A stretch of 64,000 bases of DNA from Locusta migratoria (GCA_026315105.1 CM048744.1:364685168-364749167); one strand, 5' to 3'. Counted from the stretch's first letter, positions 10,587 through 21,440 are shown. The notes: generated from the sequence alone by a model not told the origin. Numbers and translations are program-made.

Positions 10587-12239
10587 TCAGTCCGGAGACT
10601 GGTTTGATGCTGCTCTCCACAATACCCTATCCTGAGCAAGCCTCTTCATCTCCACATAAGAACGGCAACCTACATCTGTCTGAATCTGCTTACTGTACCC
10701 ATCTCTTGGTCTTCCTCTGCGATTTTTACCCCACACACTTCCCTCAAATACTAAATTCACAATTCCTTCATGTCTAAGAATGTGTCCTACCAATCTATCC
10801 CTTCTTTTAGTCAAGATATGCCAGAAATTTCTTTTCTCCCCAATTCTGTTCAGTACCTCCTCATTGGTTACGCAATCCACCCACCTAATCTTCAGCATTC
10901 TTCTGTAGCACCATATTTCAAGAGCCTCAATCCTCTTCCTGTCCGCACTGTTTATCGTCAATGTCTCACTCCCATACAAGGCAACACTCCATACAAATGC
11001 CTTCAGAAAGGACTTCCTTAGGCTTAAATCAATATTCAATGTTAACAAACTTCTCTTTTTCAAGAACGCTTTTCTACCCATTGCCATTCTGCATTTTATA
11101 TCCTCTGTACTGCGACCATCATTTGTTATTTTACTGCCCAAGTAACAAAACTCATCTACCTCCTTTATTGCTTCGTTTCCCAATCTAATTCCTTCAGCAT
11201 CACCTGATTTTCTTACACTGCACTCCATTACCCTAGTTTTGCTCTTGTTAATGTTCATCTTATATGCTCCTTTCAGTACACTGTCCATTCCGTTCATTTG
11301 CTCTTCCAGGTCCTTTGCTGTATCTGACAGAATTACTATGTCGTCAGCAAAACGCAATGTTTTTAATTCTTCCCCCTGAACTTTAATTCCTTCACCAAAT
11401 TTCTCCTTGCTTTCCTTTATAGCTTGCTCAATGTACAAATCGAATAACATCGGAGAAAGGCTACAACCCTGTCTTACTCCCTTCCCAACCACTGTATCTG
11501 TCTCATGCCCTTCAACTCTGACAACCGCTGTCTGGTTTATGTACAACTTGTAAATAACCTTACACTCCCTATAGTTTACTCCTGCTTGCTTCAGAACTTG
11601 AAAGAGTTTATTCCAATCAACATTGTCAAAAGCCTTCTTCAAATCTACAAAAGCAAGAAATGTAGGTTTGCCTTTTCTTAATCTATCTTCTAGGATAAGC
11701 CATAAAGTCAGTATTGCCTCCCGAGTTCCTACATTTCTCCTGAACCCAAACTGATCTTCCCCGAGGTCGGCTTCTACCAGCTTTTCCATCCTTCTGTAAA
11801 TAATTCGTGTTAATATTTTGCAACCATGACTTATTAAACTGATGGTTCTGTAGTTTTCACACCTGACTGCGCCTGCTTTCTTTGGAATGGGGATTATAAT
11901 ATTTTTCTTAAAGTCTGAGGGTACTTCACCTGTCTCATACATCTTACACACCAGGTGAAACAATTTTGTCATGGCTGGTTCTCCCAGAGACTTCAGTAGC
12001 TCTGAGGGAATATCATCTACTCCAGGGGCCTTGTTTCGACTTAGGGCTTTCAGTGCTCTGTCAAATTCATCTCTCAGTATAGTACCTCCTATTACATCCT
12101 CATCTACTTCTTCACCCCTTTCTACAATATTGCTGCTAAGTTCATTTCGTTCATAAAGCCTGTCTATATACTCTTTCCACCTTTCAGCTTTCCCTTCTTT
12201 GCTGAGAACTGGTTTTCCATCAGAGTCCTTGATATTCAT
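10587..12239 (-). CDS. RTE-like LINE reverse transcriptase and C-terminal domain
   Basis: A 550-codon open frame encoding the RT half of the LINE polyprotein, which primes cDNA synthesis on nicked target DNA. Visible blocks in order: NKAPGVDDIPSELLK (residues about 69-83), the IPIPKK and NYRTISL motifs (116-135), DQFGFRR (162-168), FVDLKKAFD (198-205), GVRQGCSLSP (254-263), the catalytic FADD (297-300), YLGSKI after 370, and a C-terminal stretch with FWHILTKRRDRLVGHILRH and GRPRDGYSKQI. The frame ends at the LINE 3' end in NQSPD. The ATG is arbitrary: in the intact element this would be continuous with the upstream endonuclease frame, from which it is separated by a frameshift. Confidence 0.85.
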   Translation of the reverse strand: MNIKDSDGKPVLSKEGKAERWKEYIDRLYERNELSSNIVERGEEVDEDVIGGTILRDEFDRALKALSRNKAPGVDDIPSELLKSLGEPAMTKLFHLVCKMYETGEVPSDFKKNIIIPIPKKAGAVRCENYRTISLISHGCKILTRIIYRRMEKLVEADLGEDQFGFRRNVGTREAILTLWLILEDRLRKGKPTFLAFVDLKKAFDNVDWNKLFQVLKQAGVNYRECKVIYKLYINQTAVVRVEGHETDTVVGKGVRQGCSLSPMLFDLYIEQAIKESKEKFGEGIKVQGEELKTLRFADDIVILSDTAKDLEEQMNGMDSVLKGAYKMNINKSKTRVMECSVRKSGDAEGIRLGNEAIKEVDEFCYLGSKITNDGRSTEDIKCRMAMGRKAFLKKRSLLTLNIDLSLRKSFLKAFVWSVALYGSETLTINSADRKRIEALEIWCYRRMLKIRWVDCVTNEEVLNRIGEKRNFWHILTKRRDRLVGHILRHEGIVNLVFEGSVWGKNRRGRPRDGYSKQIQTDVGCRSYVEMKRLAQDRVLWRAASNQSPD

Positions 12240-12292
12240 AGAGCTGTTTTTCTTATCTCCAAATGTTTCTTTTATTTTCCTGTAGGCTGTAT

Positions 12293-12550
12293 CTATTTTC
12301 CCCTATTTATACATTGTTCTACATCCTTGCATTTGCCTTCTAGCCACTCCTGCTTAGCCATTTTGCACTTTCTGTCAATCTGATTTCTTAGTCGTCTGTA
12401 CTCCATTTTGCCTGTTTCATTTACTGCATTTTTATATTTTCTCCTTTCATTGATTAAAATTAGTATCTCCTGTGATATCCAAGGATTTTTTGTAGGTCTT
12501 ACCTTCCTACCTATTTTGTCCTCTGCTACCTTCACTATTTCATCTCTCAA
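12293..12550 (-). pseudogene. LINE linker between endonuclease and reverse transcriptase
   Basis: An 85-codon frame carrying the basic linker typical of such LINEs (NPWISQEIL, NERRKYKNAVN, MEYRRLRNQIDRK). It lies in a different frame from both the endonuclease and the RT frames, showing two frameshifts that break the polyprotein. Confidence 0.75.
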
Positions 12551-12575
12551 TTTTACCCATTCCTCCTCTACTGTT

Positions 12576-13643
12576 TTATTTTCCCCTGTTTGTCAATTGT
12601 TGCCTAAAGCTCCCTCTGAAATTCTTAAGAGCCTCCGGTTCCTTCAATATATCCAGGTCCCATCTCCTTATTTTCCTACCTTTTTGTAGTTTCTTCAGTT
12701 TCAGTCTACAGTTCATAACCAACAAGTTATGGTCAGAGTCTATATCTGCCCCTGGGTACGACTTACACTGTATAACCTGGTTCCGAAATCTATGTCTTAC
12801 CATTATAAAATCTATCTGGTATCTCCCGGTGTCTCCTGGTCTCTTCCAAGTATACAACCTTCTTTTGTGATTCTTGAACCAGGTGTTTGTTATAACTAAA
12901 TTACGTTCTGTGCAAAATTCTACCAGGCGGCTTCCTCTTTTATTCCTTTTACCCAGACCATTTTCACCTACTATCTTTCCTTCTCTTCCTTGTCCTACTA
13001 CCGAATTCCAGTCTCCCATCACAATTAAGTTTTCCTCTCCCTTAATTGTCTGAATAATTTCCTTTAGCTCCTCATATATTTCTTCGATTTCCTCATCATC
13101 GGCAGAGCTAGTTGGCATATAAACCTGTACTACTGTTGTCGGTGTTGGCTTCGTATCTATCTTGACAATGATAATGCGATCACTGTACTGGTCATAGTAT
13201 TTTACCCGCATTCCTATTTTCTTATTCATTATCAATCCTACTCCTGTGATACCCCCAATTGATTTTGTATTTGTAATCCTGTGCTCACCTGACCAGAAAT
13301 CCTGTTCATCCTGCCACCAAACTTCACTAATCCCCACTATATCTAAATTCAACCTATCCATTTCCCTTTTTAAATTTTCTAATTTTCCTACTCGATTAAG
13401 GGATCTAACATTCCACGCTCCGACCCGTAGAATGCCAGTATTGTCTTTCCTTATGATCACATCCTCCTGAGTAGTCCCCGCCCGGAGATCCGAATGGGAG
13501 ACTATTTTACCTCCGGAATATTTTACCCGAGAGGAAGCCATCATCATACGTTCATACAGTAGAGCTGCATGTCCTCGAGAAAGGTAACGGCTGTAGTTTC
13601 CCCTTGCTTTCAGCCGTTCACAGCAGCTGTGTGGCAAAGCCAC
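12576..13643 (-). CDS. RTE-like LINE apurinic/apyrimidinic endonuclease domain
   Basis: A 355-codon frame encoding the EEP-fold endonuclease that nicks target DNA. Diagnostic blocks: RVGAWNVRSLN, LDIVGISEVWW (the metal-binding Glu), QVYMPTSS, VMGDWNSVVG (Asp/Asn pair), ITNTWF, YQIDFIMV and a final DSDHNLLV containing the catalytic Asp-His. All key residues appear present. The first 65 residues (MALPHSCCERLKARG onward) are a leader of unknown role. It ends prematurely by frameshift at QQLTNRGK. Confidence 0.85.
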   Translation of the reverse strand: MALPHSCCERLKARGNYSRYLSRGHAALLYERMMMASSRVKYSGGKIVSHSDLRAGTTQEDVIIRKDNTGILRVGAWNVRSLNRVGKLENLKREMDRLNLDIVGISEVWWQDEQDFWSGEHRITNTKSIGGITGVGLIMNKKIGMRVKYYDQYSDRIIIVKIDTKPTPTTVVQVYMPTSSADDEEIEEIYEELKEIIQTIKGEENLIVMGDWNSVVGQGREGKIVGENGLGKRNKRGSRLVEFCTERNLVITNTWFKNHKRRLYTWKRPGDTGRYQIDFIMVRHRFRNQVIQCKSYPGADIDSDHNLLVMNCRLKLKKLQKGRKIRRWDLDILKEPEALKNFRGSFRQQLTNRGK

Positions 13644-13857
13644 ATTAGCTGATGTTACAAGGCCAGCTCAGTCAATCATCCAGACTGTTGCACCTGTAAC
13701 TACTGAAAAGGCTGTTGCCCCTCTTCAGGAACCACACGTTTGTCTGGCCTCTCCACAGATACCCCTCCACTGTGGTTGCACCTACGATACGGCTATCTGT
13801 ATCGTTGAGGCATGCAAGCCACCCCACTTCGGCAATGTCTGTGGTTCATGGGAGTGG

Positions 13858-13870
13858 TTTCTGTGATTGT
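13858..13870. repeat. Target-site duplication, right copy
   Basis: TTTCTGTGATTGT, identical to 10560-10572, at the LINE 5' border. Confidence 0.85.
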
Positions 13871-14942
13871 ACATTGCTAATTGTTCTATGCTATTGGCAG
13901 CAAAAATGTTTACTGCAAAAACCAGTAGAATTTTTCCATTTTTTTAAATTAATTAATTCTTTTTATTTTGTAGTTACAAAGACTTTACAAGAGGAGCAAA
14001 TGCATGCACATTAGTTTTACTAAAATCACCTTTCCAAGTATTTCTTTCCTTTAGTAATATATTTCAAAATCTTGTCCATGAAATACTCCTTGTAGGAACA
14101 ACATTGTCAGCAGGGAATACAATTCTTAGTAGTTGGTTGGTACACACTTGTGGACAGAGAAACAATTCTAATACATTTGGTACGGCCTCCCAATTGTTGA
14201 TGACTGCTGGCCTTAACTTGGCTCACTGAACACAGTCGATGGGTTAATCCCATGCTCAAGGAGGCGTTGGATATGCTGTTACAGGGCAGGAGGTGGAAGT
14301 GCTGGTTGGGTGGATTGAGCAGCTTATCTCCCACACTGATTGCTCCCTTGTGGCAATTGTTTTGGTTTCATATTGTTTCAGAAATGGACTAAGACGCTGT
14401 GTAGATTGGATGGTGATGGAATATTATAGTAGGAGAGGTGGAATGTATATTGGCTAGGATGTCTTATTTCAGGACATTAAGACAGATAATCTACTGGATG
14501 TTGTTCAGTTGTTCCAATCTTGTGTCGTATTGGATGATTTGGAGGGGGGAGGGGGTAGAGAGTAACCTTTTTGGCTAATTATTGGGTGTAGCTGGATTAT
14601 TTGATGGAGGGTGAATATGGAGGGGGGGGGGGGGAGGTGGTATGGCACAGGAAATCTGTTTGCACTCTACATTTGGATATAGTGCCCAACACAAATCTGG
14701 TACACCAAAAAAGCACCTCCTTGGTACAGGAACCACCTCTGGAAGATAGTGCTATTGTGCAATCCTTACTAGATATATCACATTCGACATTGCGTCCCTT
14801 GTACTCCAGCATCCCCATAAGTTATCCAGCCTCCAACACCCTAAATGCACATTTACACCTGTGGGACTTTCCATGAGCACTAGCTACATGTAGCTATTGT
14901 ATATACTGGTTCATGCATCTGAACTGTGTGCACAGGCCATTG
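13871..14942. other. No gene recognised
   Basis: Includes a G-homopolymer at about 14622-14632. Frames on both strands lack recognisable domains; part of the 14600-14940 stretch could be the eroded downstream half of the mariner remnant at 14943-15240, but I see no diagnostic motif. Confidence 0.3.
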
Positions 14943-15240
14943 CACACTGGCTCAGGATTCTCACCAGCCTGGGCAGGGTGACAAGTACAACAGGAAAGTA
15001 TGGTCTACATTATACCAGAACAGGTGTTGCAGTGCTAGCCCCATATACAGTTCCTTTTGCAGATTGCCGAGCTGCTTCAGAACCCACTGTGCACACATCT
15101 TCCGGTAACGCAATCTATCATGCACAATTGTCCACAGTGTTTCAACACTGGCCCCCACCATCACTGCCAATATTCACATTGTGACACGGTGATCATTTCT
15201 CACCATGTTGTTCACCTGCTTAATGAGTTCAGCCATTGCT
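14943..15240 (-). pseudogene. mariner-like transposase fragment
   Basis: On the minus strand the helix-turn-helix linker of a mariner transposase is readable: VGASVETLWTIVHDRLRYRK, then MCAQWVLKQL, then LQKELYMGLALQHLFWYN. This corresponds to the segment just before the first catalytic Asp. A stop precedes it and the catalytic domain is not recognisable. No terminal repeats found. Confidence 0.7.
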
Positions 15241-16017
15241 AGGACAGGTCTAGTAAAATAAAAAGCAAGATACATTGATTTTTGACTATAGTAAGTTCAA
15301 GTGAGAACGTATATAATCGTGAAGATAGAAACAACTGAACGTAAAGATGATCAGAGAGATTCAGATAGCCATGTAAAGAAGACCTGGAACATTCTCACAA
15401 TTTAAATTTTCGATGACATCCATCAAATACAGAAAATACAACTATCACACAATCACCAGCTCACAAACTCATGCACAAATGACCATGTCTGGCCCAAGTT
15501 GTAGCCATAACAGTCAGATTGTTGTCACGAGTGCACAAGTTGTGCCTGAGTGTTTTCTGATGAAGACTGTGCATGAAAATTTAAAATAGTATCAATGTGA
15601 TTGTCTTTTTACATGACAATCTACAGCTCAACCGTAATCTTTACCTTGAGTTATTCCTAACCTCACATTTATATACATCGATTTTTCTTAAATATTGTAC
15701 ACACATTACAAAATAGAGCTGGTGCTCTTGGAATACCAGTATACTACACATCTTATTTTACAGAGTGAAAAGTTACATGAAATTTTTTCATGTAAAGTTA
15801 CAATACTTTTAAGCACAGAGTTGTGTGTGATTTACAGAGAGAACAATTTGTTCTTCTTGTTTGAGAAAAATTTCTCTTACCAATTTAAATTGTTTCATCA
15901 AAACCCACAAAGAAATTAGGCACTATCATTTCTTAAATTTGATCTGTAACAGCTCACATTTGTATGTTATGATACACCGATATTACATTGAAAACACAAT
16001 CACATCACATCACATCA
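15241..16017. other. No gene recognised
   Basis: AT-rich non-coding stretch. A short (CACAT)n run at 15998-16020 leads into a microsatellite. Confidence 0.35.
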
Positions 16018-16071
<54 letters not shown>

Positions 16072-16072
16072 C
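16018..16072. repeat. (CT)n/(CA)n microsatellite
   Basis: About 20 CT units followed by about 6 CA units. Confidence 0.95.
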
Positions 16073-16734
16073 ATTTTATAGGAGTCTTTGGATTCCTCCT
16101 CTATTGCAGCTACACTTTTAGTGGGCAATTTTCTGATGGTCCCACTTTTATCAATATCAATTTAAGTCAATTTAGCAACTATTTTCAAGGACATGAAGTA
16201 ATTGTGTGCCATAATTGGAACAAAAGTTTGTAATTTTTGTGAACAGGCATTTTGTTCTTTATATAAGTCTGTCACACTGCTTGCCTCTACAGACACTTTG
16301 CCAGTTCTGGCGAGAGGATCTGCAGAGCAACATCGTGCATGCTTTAGTAATTGCTGTTTATGGAAAATGACTTCAAGGAAACAATAAGTTTTACCAAATT
16401 TGATAGATAGCAGCACTATAGCTTTTAAATATGATGTATCAGTACAACATTGATAGTCTGGGGTACAGACGGGTGGCTGTGAACATGCTGATGCCGCACT
16501 TAGGTCTATTGTCACTTAGCGCTCTCTAACACTCGAAAATGGTAACGCTGGGCACCCATAGTTGCCTACTTCAAAAGCCAGTTGAGTGTCAGTAGCGACG
16601 AGGTGCACAGCTCTTGTTTCTCCGAACACTATTGAGTAACAATTACGAGAGTTTGACTAAGTGTACTTTATTGGTATTTCTTTTTACTTGTTCAGTATAT
16701 TTATTGAGGACAAGTGTCTCTGTAAGCAGGAAAT

Positions 16735-18170
16735 GGAAAGTGAGGAAGAAAGAAACATTTCCCCTGTGCCTTGTGGATCCGGTTTAGAAACAACTCCAAA
16801 CGTACATCAACAACAGGAAGAATGAAACTGAAGACAACTGAATTTCGGCGGCAAGGGAAATTAGTAATCCGCAATGAATACAAATATTTGAAACATCTCG
16901 TAGAGAAACTTCCTGGCAGATTAAAATTGTGTGCCGGAACTGGAACTCGAACCTGGGACCTTTGCCTTTCGCGGGCAAGCACTCTACAGACTGAGCTATC
17001 CCAACATGACTCACGATGCCGCCTCACAACTTTACTTCCGTCAGCACCTCGCCTCCTACATTCCTAACTTCACAGAAATAGAGGATTATGGCGAAGTGGT
17101 GTCATCTACATGCATTAGAAAAGATCTGCAGAATGTAGAGATAATCAACAATGACGAAGTGAAGAAATGAAGTGATATATTACCAAAAACCAACAACAAT
17201 TGTAAAGAAGAACCTTGCTAACGTACAAACTATTTGTGCTGCAGCTTGTGGGATTAGTTTAAGAACTGTGCAGCATGTGTGTCACGAAGGAAAATCTCCA
17301 CAATTCTCTTCTCCCAGGAAGAAGAATATTAAACATCAGTTTTTAACAAAACTGAACGACTTTGATACAGATGTTGTCAGGCGAACTGTCAATGAATTTT
17401 ATGACAAGAGGCGATTACCCAACATCAGAAAAACTGAGAAAAAAGTTAATTGAGAAAATAAATTTTACTGGCTCTCCTAGTTCTGTTAGAAGCATATTAA
17501 ACAATATGAAATTCAAATACAAGCATCAGAATGATGGCAGTCAATTCTTACTTGAACACAATGACATAGTGGCATCCAGAATTAAATTTTTTAGGATGAT
17601 GAATTTACTGTGTACTTCAGGTGACATGCAACCCTTATTCTATCTGGATGAAACATGGGTTACTCAAAACCATTCACTAAAGTATATCTGGCAAAATTCA
17701 AGCCAAAGTGGGGGCCCTAAGGTACCAGTTCGGAAAGGGGCCAGACTGATTGTTATACATGTGGGATCAGCAAAGACTGGATTTCTTAAAGAAAGTAAAT
17801 TAGTTTATAGATGTAGCAATACAAACAGAGCAGAAGATTATAATTCGGAAATGAACACAACTAAGTTTAAAAATTGGTTTGAAAACAGTTTTTAGTTTAT
17901 TGGACAAGGGTTTAGTCAGTCATGGACAACGCCAAGTATCATTCAGCAGTTTTGAACCGTGCTCCAACAACAAAAACACCAAAGGCTGACATAGCTGTTT
18001 CGTTAGCCACAAAAAATATTGCCTCTTACCTACAGACACAAGAGCTGAGATGTTGGATAAAGTTCGTTTACACAAAGGAGAACCCATTTATGAGCTAGAT
18101 GTGCTGGCAAATGAAAGGGGAGCAACAAGTAGTACGCTTACCGTAGAAGGATTAAGAAAAATGTGATGAG
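16735..18170 (+). pseudogene. IS630/Tc1/mariner-type transposase pseudogene
   Basis: A DDE transposase of the IS630-Tc1-mariner group with recognisable order. ATG at 16735 starts an acidic N-terminus that stops after about 25 codons and is then split by a SINE at 16893-17070. The frame resumes with ICAAACGISLRTVQHV (helix-turn-helix) at about 17240, a VRSILNNMKFKYK linker, the first catalytic Asp in FYLDETWV (about 17640), and KGARLIVIHVGS. After a stop at 17893 and a frameshift, MDNAKYHS at 17921 supplies the second Asp. A PIYELDVLANERGA block follows near 18090, and the final Glu region is lost. Several frameshifts and stops make it inactive. Which subgroup it belongs to I cannot say. Confidence 0.8.
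16893..17070 (-). mobile_element. tRNA-headed SINE (family 3) inside the transposase pseudogene
   Basis: On the minus strand the head reads as a tRNA: GGGATAGCTCAGTCTGTAGA (A box), TGCTTGCCCGCGAAAGGCAA and GGTTCGAGTTCC (B box). The plus-strand ends are GAAACTTCCTGGCAGATTAA and CCTAACTTCACAGAA. I recognise this as an abundant orthopteran SINE. It interrupts the N-terminal part of the transposase pseudogene, so it is younger. Confidence 0.75.
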
Positions 18171-18414
18171 ACTGACACAAGTAAAGACAATTGTGATGGG
18201 ACATCTAAGAAATTTAACACTCTTTGGCCAGTTTATGGCACAGTGGTTCTTTCGTAAGGAACAATTTTATTTCTAATAAAGTATCATACTTTAAACAAAT
18301 ATTTTTTTTACTATTTGTATTGACTCGCAACCGAAACCCATTCATATCAGACTAGCTTAACGCCCACTGCTTCACATGCGTACTTGGTTGGTCTGCATCA
18401 GTTGTTTCTCCCTC

Positions 18415-20077
18415 TTAACACTACACTGCATGAATTTTTATTTTAGCATAAAAAATTTTATATGGTAGGAAATGTTCAGAAATGAAGGGGAAAAATATTG
18501 AAAAAATATATAAGTGATTTAACAATGTGAAAGTCATTATTTATTACCTGTTGCCATTTGGCAACATCATGCATTTAGGCATAACTCACTCTCCAGCAAT
18601 CAAAACTTTTGCAACAGCAAATCAAGCAGGAAAATTATTTACAAATGCATTCTATGAAACATACATTTTATGAGATATTTGAGTTTGAATTTCATATTAT
18701 AGATCTCAGTGGCATTTAAAGCAGGATACTTCTGTGAAATAAATCAAAGCATTAAATTACAGTACATGATATTTAGTGAAACAGTTATTGTTCTTGTTAA
18801 GACACAGCTCCAGATTACATTTTTCACATTTAATAATGGTATAATCTTTGCAATTTTCATGTTTGCACCTCTGTTTTTTTGTTTTTTTTTTATCTAAATA
18901 AACAGGACAGTGTTCGAATCTGACATTTTTAGCTGGATGGTGTGAACCTTTCTTCTTCTTTGCTGGTGGTTTCTCTACACAACTTGACCTACCTCTCTTT
19001 GGCGTAGAGCTGGAACCAATTTTGAGCAAAGTTTCAGCCAGTGCAATCCTAAAATTTGCTAATTGGAGCTCCTTAGCTTGAGACAATCGGTTGTGGATGC
19101 TGTTAACTTTGCGGTACAAAATCCAGCTGTTGATTATGGCTATATCAATAAGATGGTAAAATATTCTAAAGTACCAGTTCTTACTCCACATTATGATTTT
19201 GTATCTGCCAATGAGACTGTCTAGGAGATCCACTCCTCCCATATGCTTATTCTAAATTTTCACAATTTTTGGACATGATACAAAAATATGTTCCTTCCTA
19301 CTTCTGTCATACCTCTTTCCATTGCTTACAGGGTCACTTCCTACAAACGTGGATAACAACATAACTGTCTTGTTGTCCTTCCAGATTACATTCCAGATCT
19401 CTGTTCCTTCATAATTTCCGATAAACTCAAGTATTTACCCCTTTACTATTGGAGCAGAACCTCCACTTCTACTTGCAGTTGTAGTTCCTGATGCAGCTAC
19501 CGAGGTGTCCATTGACTGCCCAGCGCAATTAGAATCATTTGAAAACACTTTGGATTCAATAAGATCAAAAGTTTCACTGTATGATTTAACGAATTTATTG
19601 CTGTTATTACATATTTCATCTTCATCACCACTGTCATCTTCACTTCCACTCGGAACTGGTATTGAAAACCAAATTTCTTCTGTCAACTCCTTTAACCGTA
19701 CATCATCATCCACAAAATAAACTTTTCCAGGACTCATGATACCTTATTTTACAAACGAAACAGCACTAGTTCACTGAAATGGCAGAAATTTTGTAATTGC
19801 TGAGTGCAAGCTTCCTAAGCAAGTACGCAACAATACTATGAGTGCATAGTGTTGCCAAACGGCACTTTAAGGCCCAACAGTGAGTAAAATCCATCGGGGC
19901 GCTCTTTGTTGCATTTCTCCTCAATTCATGACTACACTGCCGTTTATGGAGGAAATGATTAACTAAATGTTTACAACAGACTTCAATGTATTCAATATGC
20001 ACAGTGTTGCCATCTGGCAACAAGAAGTACGTGTGATAAAAATTGCCAAAGGGCAACACCATGCAGTGTAGGGTTAA
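18415..20077 (-). mobile_element. Internally deleted piggyBac element (copy 2)
   Basis: Bounded by TTAA at 18415-18418 and 20074-20077, with inverted termini TTAACACTACACTGCATG (left) and TTAACCCTACACTGCATGG (minus strand, right). Only about 1.66 kb long, because the middle of the transposase gene is missing. Short palindromes of the form GTTGCC-n4-GGCAAC lie near both ends (18551-18566, 20005-20020, and a near-match at 20042-20057), possible transposase sites. Confidence 0.85.
18757..19737 (-). pseudogene. piggyBac transposase with central deletion (copy 2)
   Basis: The N-terminal exon-like frame 19737-19435 (MSPGKVYFVDDDVRLKEL, acidic SGSEDDSGDEDE) is followed almost at once by the C-terminal third of a PGBD transposase: WKDNKTVMLLSTFVGSDP near 19390, RYDRSRKEHIFVSCPKIVK, a stop just before NKHMGGVDLLDSLIGRYK at 19242, and the C-terminal zinc-binding tail CKHENCKDYTIIKCEKCNLE. 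The whole DDBD catalytic core is deleted. The 161-codon C-terminal frame is well kept and still carries the last catalytic Asp (GGVDLLD). The deletion happened without loss of the termini, so this copy could have been mobilised in trans. Confidence 0.85.
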
Positions 20078-20149
20078 TATAAATTTTCATAGCTATAGCT
20101 TAAGTGCTATCATAATGAAATGTTGTGATACTACTTGTAGCTGCGACAG

Positions 20150-20336
20150 AATGGTCGTGTGTATTGAGGCGCCATGCTGTGGTGCGGGCTGCTGTTTGCT
20201 GTCGGGGTTCGATTCGCCCCTCGGGCACGGGTGTTTGTGTTGTCCTTAGCATAATTTGCTCTAAGTTAGTTTAATTACCTTGTAAGCCTTGACGACCCCA
20301 TAGTTAAATCTCTTAAGATTTACAAACATTTGATTT
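20150..20336 (+). mobile_element. tRNA-headed SINE (family 1)
   Basis: Head with B box GGGTTCGATTCGCCCC at about 20206, then CGGGCACGGGTGTTTGTGTT, the ATAATTTGCTCTAAGTTAG body and the common tail GACCCCATAGTTAAAT and ACAAACATTTGA. Confidence 0.75.
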
Positions 20337-20339
20337 TAC

Positions 20340-20700
20340 TATTTTTAAGGCCCTAGGGCACCCCTTAATAGTTGAATTTCCAAAAATTCCTCAACATGTG
20401 TCTCATATTCCAACAAATTTTGCAAATATTTTTTGTAATTCTGGGTTGAAAATTGGCTTAGTAGCAATGTATTTTCAAAAAATGTTTCATCCCCCTATTT
20501 CACCCCTGAAATGATTAATTTTCTGAAAATATCAAAACACGTGTCTCTTTAATTCTGACCAATTTATGTGACTGTAGCTTCAAAATTGCCTTAATAGCAA
20601 AAGATTTTTGAAAAACATCCTCTCCAATTTAACCCCCTTGATGGCTGAATTTCCAAAAATATTGAAACATTTTTTAAACTAAGTGAAAACGCTATTGACA
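20340..20700 (+). repeat. Satellite-like tandem repeat, inverted relative to 22240-22600
   Basis: Nearly three degenerate units of about 120-130 bp, each with a TTTCCAAAAAT(T/A) block, an ACATGTGTCTC/ACACGTGTCTC block, a GTAGCTTCAAAATTG-like block and a TCATCCCCCTATTTCACCCC block. The complementary array sits at 22240-22600. Confidence 0.6.
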
Positions 20701-20940
20701 CTGGTGGAATAAGAAGTTCAACATTACGGCTGTGGAATCCCTTGGCCATATGTGTAATATCCTCAACTTTTCTAGAACCTTACATAGTATTTATGAAGTT
20801 ACAGATAAATATCTAACATTCTAATAAGCATATTTCATAACCAAAATCTTCAGTTGAGAGTATATACGTTATTTACCTTCTGGGTAAAAATTTCCTCATC
20901 AAACATTTTAGCTTCTGCAACAGATCTTAAATAGATGCCA

Positions 20941-21440
20941 TTAAAATTGTTCTGAGCTATTTGTCGCGTCACGATGATAAAATCTATCCAACATTTCGGA
21001 TCCGTTGCAGGAGCCTTCCTCAGGGAATACTGACTTGTGTCCTTGAGCTGGTCTTATGAAGTGTGTACTGTCCTCACAGTTTAGTTTTGATTGGTGCTTC
21101 GAGGCGAGCGGGTCGCAGATGGGCATTCCTGACAGCATGGCAACTTCGTCACTAACCAGGAGAACTAAGAGCCAAGAGCGCGCATGCGTACAACTTCCTG
21201 TTTTCCACGAATCACTGATGCAAACACCAATAAAGCGCATCTTCCTTTCCTATTTCCACCTATCAGAAACACCAAGGCAAATGCCAATCCAAACTAAACT
21301 GTGAGGACAGTATAAGCTTTATAAGATCAGCACAAGGAGGAAACAAGTCAGTATTCCCTGAGGAAGGCTCTTGCAACGGATCCGAAACGTTGGAAAGATT
21401 TCATCATCATGATGCGGTAAATAGCTCATAAGAATTTTAA
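20941..21440. repeat. Palindromic repeat with hammerhead-like ends (family B), Penelope-like
   Basis: Two arms of about 165-170 bp are inverted copies: TTGTTCTGAGCTATTTGTCG...TTTCGGATCCGTTGCAGGAG on the left mirrors CTCTTGCAACGGATCCGAAA...AATAGCTCATAAGAATTTT on the right, and the inner AGTACACACTTCATAAGACC-type sequences also mirror. Each arm carries CTGAGGAAGGCTC(T/C)TGCAAC then GGATCCGAAA, containing the hammerhead consensus CTGANGA and GAAA. The two arms surround a unique loop of roughly 150 bp. Similar motifs mark Penelope-like retroelement ends; assignment here is inference. Confidence 0.65.

Larger units (their letters stand above)
10573..13857 (-). mobile_element. Nearly full-length RTE-like non-LTR retrotransposon (copy 1)
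   Basis: A LINE on the minus strand with an apurinic-endonuclease domain followed by reverse transcriptase, no RNase H, and a short TGTTG-repeat 3' end (10573-10583 on the plus strand). It is flanked by an exact 13-bp duplication, which fixes both borders and indicates a fairly recent insertion. Length is about 3.3 kb. The 5' leader spans 13857-13644. Coding frames are continuous except for two frameshifts and a few stops between the endonuclease and the reverse transcriptase. The RTE/BovB-type assignment comes from domain layout and C-terminal GRPRDGYSKQI-type block; a related APE-RT clade is possible. Confidence 0.85.

Noticed and set aside
14107..14334. 75-codon minus-strand frame near the mariner remnant
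   Set aside because: No resemblance to a mariner catalytic domain or any other family that I can support.
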